From positions 1-64,000 of the forward strand of contig CALWMV010000003.1 in the NCBI GenBank assembly GCA_944382125.1: a stretch of DNA of 64,000 nt, in the 5' to 3' direction. Shown here in pieces: positions 44,011 to 50,835 of this stretch. Numbering within the stretch: position 1 is the first letter of the stretch; the number at the start of each line of letters is the position of its first letter. Under the pieces are notes generated by a model. That model was not told where the DNA came from. It saw only the letters and a list, made by a program, of their open reading frames with translations, and did not search any database. This stretch comes from an uncultured Lachnospiraceae bacterium. GTDB lineage: Bacteria; Bacillota; Clostridia; Lachnospirales; Lachnospiraceae. The translations under genes were made by a program, and so were the position numbers.

Positions 44011-44715
44011 TTAGTCTACTCCCCTTATATCCACCTTTTCCACATAGGGCGACACCAGCTCAGCATAGGAAAGGAGCTCCTCCTTTTTTGGCGTTCCGAA
44101 GCCTGCCGAAAGATCCAGCACGGTGCTGCTTTCCTTATAGGCCTGCAGGAAATAGCTTCTGCCGCCCTTTATGAAGGGACCCAGCTCCCGGAAGTCCTCC
44201 TCCGTATGTATCCCATCCACCACCGTGGTCCTGAATTCGTAAGGGATGTCTCCGTTTATAAGGAGATCCCTGCTCTCTTCGATCCGCCTGAGTATACCGC
44301 CGTTTCTGATGCCTGCGGCCTTCGTATATCCTCCCGGACCGCTTTTTATATCCATGGACACAAAATCCAGAAGCCCCTCACCCAGGAGCTCCCTCAGCAT
44401 GTCCGGAGCAGTCCCGTTGGTGTCAAGCTTTACCTCAAGGCCTGTCTGTTCCTTTATATCCCTTATGAAGCGGGGCAGATCCGGCTGCAGCGTAGGCTCT
44501 CCTCCTGAGATCACCACTCCCTCCAGGACTCCCTTTCTCCTCTGTAAAAACATAAAGATCTCCTCTTCGGTAAACTCCGAAGGAAGATCCATGTCCAGCA
44601 ATTCTGAATTGTGACAATAGGGGCAGCGAAAATTACAGCCCCCGGTAAATACGGTACAGGCCACATGTCCCGGATAGTCCAGGAGCGTAGTCTTCATGAA
44701 TCCGCATATCTTCAT
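44011..44715 (-). CDS. Radical SAM activating protein (anaerobic ribonucleotide reductase activase type)
   Basis: A 234-residue radical SAM enzyme with the cluster motif CNFRCPYC (CxxxCxxC) at residues about 27-34 and VVISGGEPTLQPDL. The opening MKICGFMKTTLLDYPGHVACTVFTGG matches the TIGR02495 group (NrdG-like glycyl-radical activase). It would install a glycyl radical on an anaerobic ribonucleotide reductase or a related enzyme. No nrdD is in the window. Its start overlaps the ksgA stop (ATGA), with GGAG upstream. Confidence 0.83.
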   Translation of the reverse strand: MKICGFMKTTLLDYPGHVACTVFTGGCNFRCPYCHNSELLDMDLPSEFTEEEIFMFLQRRKGVLEGVVISGGEPTLQPDLPRFIRDIKEQTGLEVKLDTNGTAPDMLRELLGEGLLDFVSMDIKSGPGGYTKAAGIRNGGILRRIEESRDLLINGDIPYEFRTTVVDGIHTEEDFRELGPFIKGGRSYFLQAYKESSTVLDLSAGFGTPKKEELLSYAELVSPYVEKVDIRGVD

Positions 44716-45566
44716 ATCCTTGTCTCCAGTCTGTCTGAAAGCTCCGCAAAATCCGAAAGCGAGAGCCTTTCTCCTCTTATCCTTACGTCAAGCCCCAGTT
44801 CCCTTAAGGCTGCCTCCACGGCCTCCTTTGAAAGTCCGAGGGAAGCATCATTTGAAAGGGCATTCTGAAGGGTCTTTCGTCTCTGGGCAAAGGCCGCCCT
44901 TATGAGCCTGAACATAAAGTCCTTATCCGAAGGTCCCACGGGAGGCTCTTTTCTCTTCTTAAGCCTTATCACCGCGGAGCTCACGTCCGGTCTCGGTATA
45001 AAGCAGTTGGGAGGCACATTGGCCACCACTTCGGCTTCCGCATGATAGGCTACCGCCAGGGACAGGGCTCCGTAATCCTTTGACCCCGGAGCGGCCTGCA
45101 TGCGCTCAGCCACCTCCTTCTGCACCATGACCGTTACCGATTCCACAGGCGCATCGCTTTCCAGAAGCTTCATGACTATGGGAGTAGTGATATAGTAGGG
45201 CAGATTGGCTACCACCTTGAAGGGCCCGGAAAAAAGCTCTTTAAGATCCAGCTCCAGCACGTCCGCATTTATGATATCCACGTTATCATAGGCTGAAAGG
45301 GTCTCCTGAAGTATCGGGATCAGCTCCCGGTCTATCTCCACGGCCCTGACCCTGCCTGCAGCCTCGCAGAGGGCCTGGGTAAGGGTGCCTATCCCCGGGC
45401 CGATCTCCAGGACCTCATCTGAGCCGGTTATCTCTGCTCCGTTTATTATCTTTGTCAGCACCCTCTCATCTATGAGAAAATTCTGGCCGAATTTCTTTTT
45501 GAATGAAAATCCCCTGTCCTTTATAAGGGCTATGGTATTTTTCGGGTCGATAAGCTTTCCCGTCAT
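44712..45566 (-). CDS. ksgA: 16S rRNA dimethyladenosine transferase
   Basis: SAM-dependent enzyme that dimethylates two adjacent adenosines near the 3' end of 16S rRNA during small-subunit assembly. The 284-residue product has KKFGQNFLIDERVL, the SAM loop VLEIGPGIGTLTQAL and the catalytic NLPYYITTPI. I start it at the ATG at 45566, five bases after GGAG; the longer frame adds 12 residues without support. It is coupled to the radical SAM gene and preceded by the SRP RNA gene. Confidence 0.96.
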   Translation of the reverse strand: MTGKLIDPKNTIALIKDRGFSFKKKFGQNFLIDERVLTKIINGAEITGSDEVLEIGPGIGTLTQALCEAAGRVRAVEIDRELIPILQETLSAYDNVDIINADVLELDLKELFSGPFKVVANLPYYITTPIVMKLLESDAPVESVTVMVQKEVAERMQAAPGSKDYGALSLAVAYHAEAEVVANVPPNCFIPRPDVSSAVIRLKKRKEPPVGPSDKDFMFRLIRAAFAQRRKTLQNALSNDASLGLSKEAVEAALRELGLDVRIRGERLSLSDFAELSDRLETRI

Positions 45567-45668
45567 ATAAGCTCCATCATCATATACACGGCGGCCCGTC
45601 ACAGATATGCCGAAGCCGCCCCTTCAGGGATCTCCATCAGGAGACTTCCTGATAAACATTTTTCCAAT

Positions 45669-45938
45669 AAAAAATCACGCACCCTGCTTCGAACGATATA
45701 AGACATGCGTTTCCCCTCTGCGAAAACTCCGTCGAGGCGCCCCCGCGGCACATAAGAGGTTTTGCTTAGTGCTGCTGCATTCCTGCCCTGACACGGTTCA
45801 CAAATTCCTATTGCGCAGGACCCCGGCTTCAACATCTTCGAGAGAGAACAGCCATGCGATATAACGCCCTCGGCAGGGTATCACCTCTGCTAAAGCGGAT
45901 CTCAGATACAGGGCACCGCTATCTCCCCGGCTGCGTGA
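45669..45938 (-). ncRNA. ffs: Signal recognition particle RNA (large Firmicutes type)
   Basis: A roughly 270-nt RNA gene. Its 5' Alu domain reads GGGGAGATAGCGGTGCCCTG..., like clostridial scRNA. Domain IV reads GTCAGGGCAGGAATGCAGCAGCAC: the GGAA tetraloop and the AGCAGC asymmetric loop that binds Ffh are both present (quoted across about 45764-45790). The ends pair (CACGCA with TGCGTG), and the 3' end runs into six T, an intrinsic terminator. A textbook promoter starts it at about 45938. Compared with the usual C-G pair, the tetraloop is closed by A-U. The SRP RNA targets membrane and secreted proteins. Confidence 0.95.
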
Positions 45939-45944
45939 GATTTA

Positions 45945-45973
45945 ATTGTAAGATAGATACGGGAAAATGTCAA
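45945..45973 (-). promoter_or_regulatory. Promoter of the SRP RNA gene
   Basis: TTGACA (45968-45973), exactly 17 bp, TACAAT (45945-45950) on the minus strand, seven bases before the RNA's paired 5' end. Confidence 0.9.
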
Positions 45974-46064
45974 TCTGCGGAAGACGGTCAACAGGCCCGC
46001 ACCGGAATAAAAAACCTTGCAGGATCCCCTGGATGATGCCTTTAAGGCTGGTCATTCAATACCC

Positions 46065-46094
46065 TTGCCGTAAAAAGCCCTGATATATTATAAT
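46065..46094 (+). promoter_or_regulatory. Promoter of the DUF3089 lipoprotein gene
   Basis: TTGCCG (46065-46070), 18-bp spacer, TATAAT (46089-46094), about 80 bases before the ATG. Confidence 0.65.
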
Positions 46095-46176
46095 TGCTCT
46101 GACGATATGCAAAGCGGCAATGCCCGAAGGCCTGCGGCGGCGTATATCGATCTATCAGAATAATAAGAGGAAGATC

Positions 46177-47349
46177 ATGAAAAAGAAGATAACCGTATTG
46201 CTGGCAGCATCACTCCTTGCCCTCGGCTCCCTTGCGGGCTGCGGAGGCAGGTCACAGGAAACTGCTATAGAGGAAAGCACCGAAGCCGTATCAGAGGCTG
46301 TGACAGAGGAAGCAGAGACTGAAGCCCCAAAAGAAAGTCCTGAAGCCGAAGCTTCAGATGCTTCAGACAAAGCTCCGGATTATTCCCTGCCGGAAAACTG
46401 GGCCTACCTTGCAGACGGCCCCGATGGAGACCCTTCAGGCGGCTCAGCCGACGTATTCTTTATCTGCCCCACCGTATACGGCGGTACCGAGGACAGCTTC
46501 AATATGTCCCTCGACGACGAGGATTCCATGGCAAGCTTCCTGGGCGCAACCAACATGGAGAAGGGCATATACGACCAGGACTGCCGCTTCTTTGCTCCCT
46601 ATTACAGGCAGGCAGGGCTCAATGTCTATGAGCTTCCCGCCGAGGAGCAGGAGCCCTATCTGGAATTTGCCTACGAGGATATATCCCTCGCCTTCGACTA
46701 TTATCTTGACAATTTTGATGATGAAAGGCCCATTATACTGGCAGGTTTTTCCCAGGGTGCCGATCTCTGCATAAGGCTCCTGAAGGACAAGTTCGAGGAC
46801 GAGGCTCTCAATGACAGGCTCATCGCCTGCTATGCCATAGGCTGGAGAGTGACGGAGGAGGAGCTCGCCGAGTATCCCTGGCTTCATTTTGCCGGAGGTG
46901 AGTATGACACCGGCGTGATCATAGCCTTCAACAGCGAGGCTCCGGAGGTAACTTCCTCCCTTATGATCCCCGAAGGCACCCGTTCCCTCTGCATAAATCC
47001 TCTCAACTGGAAGACCGACGGCACTCCCGCAGATAAAAGCCTCAATACCGGAGCCTGCTTCACCGACTATGACGGAAACATCACTTCCGAGGTACCCGGG
47101 CTTACCGGCGCTTATATCGACACCGAAAGAGGCTCCCTCAAGGTGCCTGACGTGAGCCCCGAGGATTATCCTCCCGTGCTCAGCATCTTCAGCGAAGGCA
47201 TATATCACCTCTATGATTATCAGTTCTTCTATCGGAACCTTCAGGAAAATGTAGCTGCAAGGATCAGTGCATTCAAGTCCCCTGTCAGCACAGGGCTTGA
47301 ATATGCCATAGACATAGAAGGCACCCTTCCCGCAGAGGAAGCTGCCTGA
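46177..47349 (+). CDS. DUF3089 family lipoprotein (alpha/beta-hydrolase-like)
   Basis: About 390 residues. The signal peptide ends in lipobox LAGC with Cys22 as the lipidation site; a Glu/Ala/Ser-rich linker follows to about residue 70. The DUF3089 domain has ADVFFICPTVYGG, ATNMEKGIYDQDCRFFAPYYRQ and ILAGFSQGADLCIRLLKD. The GFSQG is a nucleophile elbow of alpha/beta hydrolases, so an esterase-like activity is plausible but unproven. I start it at 46177, where GAGGAAG precedes the ATG. It is monocistronic, with a strong terminator. Confidence 0.85.
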   Translation: MKKKITVLLAASLLALGSLAGCGGRSQETAIEESTEAVSEAVTEEAETEAPKESPEAEASDASDKAPDYSLPENWAYLADGPDGDPSGGSADVFFICPTVYGGTEDSFNMSLDDEDSMASFLGATNMEKGIYDQDCRFFAPYYRQAGLNVYELPAEEQEPYLEFAYEDISLAFDYYLDNFDDERPIILAGFSQGADLCIRLLKDKFEDEALNDRLIACYAIGWRVTEEELAEYPWLHFAGGEYDTGVIIAFNSEAPEVTSSLMIPEGTRSLCINPLNWKTDGTPADKSLNTGACFTDYDGNITSEVPGLTGAYIDTERGSLKVPDVSPEDYPPVLSIFSEGIYHLYDYQFFYRNLQENVAARISAFKSPVSTGLEYAIDIEGTLPAEEAA

Positions 47350-47424
47350 AAATGCTCTTCCGGCTGTCAGGCTGTCCTGTTTACAGGGACTGTCCGGCAT
47401 TTCATATGAAACTGTTTTTATGAT

Positions 47425-47460
47425 AAAAGGGACTGCCGAAAAATACGGCGGTCCCTTTTT
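47425..47460 (+). terminator. Terminator of the DUF3089 lipoprotein gene
   Basis: AAAAGGGAC and GCCG pair with CGGC and GTCCCTTTTT around an A-rich loop, with T5 following. Confidence 0.92.
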
Positions 47461-47541
47461 AGGGTTATTGGTTATAGACTAGCTATTAAAAGTCAGGTCT
47501 ATAACTCTTTTTATAAGTCATTTCAGATATTGGCTTTGTTC

Positions 47542-48336
47542 TTATTTCTTCCCGGTCTTCATGGCCATCACGGCTGCAGCAGCAAGCAGTACCACTACTC
47601 CCGCTCCGAATATCGCCGCTATCCTCATGGCCGTGTCATAGAAGAAGCCCTCAGGCACTATGTTTATCAGCATATCCACCCTCGGATCCAGGATCCAGAG
47701 ATCATTGTCAAAAAAGATATGATGGAAGGTCACAAAGGCATTGGAAAAATCCGTGGCAAGAATAAAGGCAAGGCCCAAAAGGAGCACCAGCAGAAGGCCC
47801 GTGCCCACAAGCACACTTCTTGAAAAGATACGGGCAAAGCTTCTTAGGGAAGCTGCAAGTCTTCCCCTGCCCTCGGAGGTCCCTCCATTATCATCTGCCC
47901 TTACTCCGGAAGCACAGAGAGCGTACATACCGGCTACGCAGACTGCACATAGTGCTGCGGCCCACAGCCTCAGCTTCTGGGCTGCGATAAACAGCTCTCT
48001 GACATCTTCCATATGAGCTATCTCCCTTTCGGTAAAGAAGCCCCGCATCTCTCCGTCCATCATGACCTCTATCTGGAGCTCATCGTAGCCCTCATCGCCC
48101 CTGAGATAGTGCATCATGTGCTCCGTCACCGCCATGAGTCCGTCCTCATCACTCATGGTCATCTCCGGCAGGTCCGAAAGAACGTCATATTTTTCATATT
48201 CTGCTTCAAAATACCCCGGCGTCCAGTAGCACACCGCTTCCACAGCCGTAACAAGCATAATAAAAAGCAGGCACAGGGTAAATATTATCCCCAGAAGGCC
48301 TGCCCTTATATCCGTATTTTTATATCCTTTATCCAT
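47542..48336 (-). CDS. TIGR01906/DUF1461 family integral membrane protein
   Basis: About 264 residues with transmembrane helices at the N-terminus (LLGIIFTLCLLFIMLVTAVEAV), around the middle, and two near the C-terminus. The extracellular part has LMAVTEHMMHYLRGD and TEREIAHMEDVRELF, the pattern I associate with TIGR01906; the C-terminal end has FHHIFFDNDLWILDPRVDMLINIVPEGFFYD. I start it at 48336 after AGAGGATA. Function unknown. It follows the DUF3881 gene by 50 bp. Confidence 0.75.
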   Translation of the reverse strand: MDKGYKNTDIRAGLLGIIFTLCLLFIMLVTAVEAVCYWTPGYFEAEYEKYDVLSDLPEMTMSDEDGLMAVTEHMMHYLRGDEGYDELQIEVMMDGEMRGFFTEREIAHMEDVRELFIAAQKLRLWAAALCAVCVAGMYALCASGVRADDNGGTSEGRGRLAASLRSFARIFSRSVLVGTGLLLVLLLGLAFILATDFSNAFVTFHHIFFDNDLWILDPRVDMLINIVPEGFFYDTAMRIAAIFGAGVVVLLAAAAVMAMKTGKK

Positions 48337-48386
48337 TATCCTCTGATCCTTTGAAAAAGCTGCAAATGCAGGATACTCCGCCTGGC

Positions 48387-49274
48387 TTATGCCGGCCTCC
48401 GAAGATCCACCGTGCCAAGGAGCCAGATCCTGGCCTTTATCCTTCTTCCGCACAGGGGTTCTCCCAAAAGATCCTTTTTTCGCATGCACAGTTTGAAGGA
48501 TACGCCGTTGCATATAAGGGAAAGCTGCCAGAGGGCCTCTCCGGTGATCCTGTTTTCAGCCTCCTCCACGTTCAGTATCTCCCCGATGACCGAATACTGA
48601 TCACACTCGACTCCGCTGGGCATGAGGCTCTGCTCCACTACTGTATACAGGTCCTCTGTCTGTATGCGCTTTGCCGCTTCATTGTAATTGTCGATATCTG
48701 AAGCCGTAAGGGTCTCTATGGCATCCTGGTCTCCCTGCATCGCAGCCTCCAGGAGCCTTTCCTCCTCATTTCTGCGGTTGATGACCGAGGGATCCGACTC
48801 TCCGAGCTTAGTCACGGGGAGCAGTACCACACCTTCATTGGCAAAAGCTGTAAGGGCAGTGCCCTTGAAATCCGCAGGGGGATTGAGCCTGAGATAACGC
48901 TTGTAGCCCAGGGAAAACTGTATATAGAAAATAAGGGATATGCCGAGCTTATACTCATCTATCAGCCCTGCATAGGTCTCGCTCTCAGTACGCCGCTCCA
49001 GACAGCAGGGCTCCTCTGAGGCATGATCCAGGGCACAGTAAAACGGATAGTAATATTCTATGATCTCCGACCCATCGGGCAGCCTCAGGGTATCTGCGGC
49101 TATGCCCACATCATCCGATACGAACAGCACATATTCCGTCTCCGTACTGCCGTCTCCATTCTTTATGAGGGTCTGGATATTATCTTCAATGATGACTTCC
49201 TTCCTCAGAAAGTCATAGAGGTCAGTCTCGGATATGATGGATCCGAAGCCTGCCGCTCTGAGAAACTTATGCAT
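48387..49274 (-). CDS. DUF3881-like conserved protein
   Basis: A 295-residue predicted cytoplasmic protein without transmembrane segments. It starts MHKFLRAAGFGSI at 49274 (AAAGGA upstream), which, with the later text DIDNYNEAAKRIQTEDLYTVVEQSLMPSGVECDQYSVIGEI, I associate with a Lachnospiraceae-restricted family (DUF3881). I see no catalytic motif. It lies between murA and the membrane protein gene and is probably in one transcript with them. Confidence 0.6.
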   Translation of the reverse strand: MHKFLRAAGFGSIISETDLYDFLRKEVIIEDNIQTLIKNGDGSTETEYVLFVSDDVGIAADTLRLPDGSEIIEYYYPFYCALDHASEEPCCLERRTESETYAGLIDEYKLGISLIFYIQFSLGYKRYLRLNPPADFKGTALTAFANEGVVLLPVTKLGESDPSVINRRNEEERLLEAAMQGDQDAIETLTASDIDNYNEAAKRIQTEDLYTVVEQSLMPSGVECDQYSVIGEILNVEEAENRITGEALWQLSLICNGVSFKLCMRKKDLLGEPLCGRRIKARIWLLGTVDLRRPA

Positions 49275-49329
49275 ATGTCCATCCTTTCGGAGGTACGAGG
49301 CTTTCTGCCTTTCTGAAAGCTTCCGTCCT

Positions 49330-50622
49330 TCAGCCCACGCGGAGCCTGAACTTCGCTGCTTCCCTCTCGGAATCGACAAGCTCTATCTTTCCTCCGATGG
49401 CGCTTATCTTTTCCTCAAAGTTTTCATAGCCTCTCTGTATGTATCCGATCTCCTCCACTGCCGTGAAGCCCTCGGCTGCGAGGCCTGCTATGACAAGGGC
49501 TGCTCCGGCCCTGAGATCAGGCGCGCTGACCGTGGCTCCGGAGAAGTTCCTGATGCCGTCTATAACTGCCACATTACCCTCTACCTTGATATTGCCTCCC
49601 ATGCGGGCAAGCTCATCCACATACTTGAAACGGTTTTCAAATATGCTCTCGGTGACCATGCTGGTGCCCTCTGCAAGGGACAGGGTCACTGATATCTGAG
49701 GCTGCATGTCCGTAGGGAATCCGGGATAGGGCAGGGTCTTGATATCAGTATGCCTCTGGCTTGCGGCTCCGATGACCCTTACTGCCTCATCATACTCCAC
49801 CACCTCATTGCCCATTTCTATGAGCTTGGCGGTTATGGCCTCAAGATGCTTGGGTATGACATTTTTGATCAGCACATTGCCTCTGGTGGCAGCAGCCATG
49901 CACATGAATGTGCCGGCCTCTATCTGATCCGGGATGATGGCATATTCCGTACCGTGAAGCTTCTGGACTCCCCTGATCCTGATGGTGTCCGTACCTGCTC
50001 CCCTTATGTTGGCTCCCATGCTGTTGAGGAAGTTTGCCACATCGACTATGTGGGGCTCCTTTGCGGCATTTTCTATAATGGTCTGGCCCTCAGCCATGAC
50101 TGAAGCCATCATCACATTGATGGTCGCTCCCACTGAAACGACATCAAAATATATATGTGCCGCTCTCAGGATGTCCGCATCTGCCATCACGGCTCCGGAC
50201 TCTATCCTGACCTCTGCACCCAGGGCCTTGAATCCCTTTATGTGCTGGTCTATGGGCCTTGAACCTATATTGCAGCCTCCGGGAAGAGGTACCCTTGCGT
50301 GCCTGTATTTTCCGAGCAGGGCTCCGATAAAATAATACGAAGCTCTGATCCGCCTGATAAATTCATCATCCACGGAGACTTCCTTGATGCTGCGGCCATT
50401 GATCCTGACCGTGTGTCTGTCTCTTCTGTCTACTTCTGCCCCGATCTCCATGATGGCTTCCAGCATGACATTGATATCCCTGACATCCGGAAGATTTTCA
50501 ACCACCACATCCTCATCGGACATGATGGCCGCTGCCAATATTCCAAGGGCTGCATTTTTCGCCCCGCTTATGGTCACCTCACCGCTAAGCGGAGTGCCTC
50601 CCTTTATAATATATTGTTCCAT
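49330..50622 (-). CDS. murA: UDP-N-acetylglucosamine 1-carboxyvinyltransferase
   Basis: First committed step of peptidoglycan synthesis: adds enolpyruvate from PEP to UDP-GlcNAc. 430 residues; the fosfomycin-target Cys is present in VPLPGGCNIGSRP (about residue 115), with the N-terminal ISGAKNAALGILAAAI and DLRAGAALVIAGLAAEG near the C-terminus. I start it at 50622, with GAGG upstream. The transcript appears to begin at about 50690 and would run straight into a strong terminator hairpin (50655-50687), so attenuation is possible. Confidence 0.96.
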   Translation of the reverse strand: MEQYIIKGGTPLSGEVTISGAKNAALGILAAAIMSDEDVVVENLPDVRDINVMLEAIMEIGAEVDRRDRHTVRINGRSIKEVSVDDEFIRRIRASYYFIGALLGKYRHARVPLPGGCNIGSRPIDQHIKGFKALGAEVRIESGAVMADADILRAAHIYFDVVSVGATINVMMASVMAEGQTIIENAAKEPHIVDVANFLNSMGANIRGAGTDTIRIRGVQKLHGTEYAIIPDQIEAGTFMCMAAATRGNVLIKNVIPKHLEAITAKLIEMGNEVVEYDEAVRVIGAASQRHTDIKTLPYPGFPTDMQPQISVTLSLAEGTSMVTESIFENRFKYVDELARMGGNIKVEGNVAVIDGIRNFSGATVSAPDLRAGAALVIAGLAAEGFTAVEEIGYIQRGYENFEEKISAIGGKIELVDSEREAAKFRLRVG

Positions 50623-50654
50623 GTGCATCCTCATCATCTAAGCTTACTCGGTTA

Positions 50655-50687
50655 AAAAAGAGCATCCTGTTATCCGGTGCTCTTTTT
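50655..50687 (-). terminator. Intrinsic terminator between the murA promoter and murA
   Basis: AAAAAGAGCA (50655-50664) pairs with TGCTCTTTTT (50678-50687), a perfect 10-bp stem; on the minus strand six T follow the GC part. It lies only 33 bases before the murA ATG. Confidence 0.9.
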
Positions 50688-50696
50688 GTTACGGCT

Positions 50697-50725
50697 GTTA
50701 TATCATATTTTTTTTATCTTGTAAA
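50697..50725 (-). promoter_or_regulatory. Candidate promoter of murA
   Basis: TTTACA (50720-50725), 17-bp AT-rich spacer, TATAAC (50697-50702) on the minus strand. Predicted start near 50690, immediately before the terminator stem. Confidence 0.55.
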
Positions 50726-50726
50726 G

Positions 50727-50806
50727 AAAAGGCCCCGCCGCGCTGATATGTACCCTTCTTACTGGTTGTCCAGTAAAGAGGGTACATATCAGGTCCGGAG
50801 CCTTTT
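50727..50806. repeat. 80-bp near-perfect palindrome (terminator-like, resembles abutted insertion-sequence ends)
   Basis: AAAAGGC (50727-50733) pairs with GCCTTTT (50800-50806). Inside, CTGATATGTACCCT (50743-50756) pairs with AGGGTACATATCAG (50779-50792), then TTACTGG (50759-50765) with CCAGTAA (50770-50776) around TTGT. It can act as a terminator for the gene at 50836. The core TGTACCCT..TTACTGGACAA is very like the terminal repeats of some IS3-family elements, from memory; no transposase is present. Confidence 0.7.
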
Positions 50807-50835
50807 TTATCTGTCTTTTGCTGCCCTTATCTGTC

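Noticed and set aside
45599..46036. Short ORFs on both strands between ksgA and the DUF3089 gene
   Set aside because: They lie in the SRP RNA gene, whose promoter, conserved loops and terminator explain the sequence.
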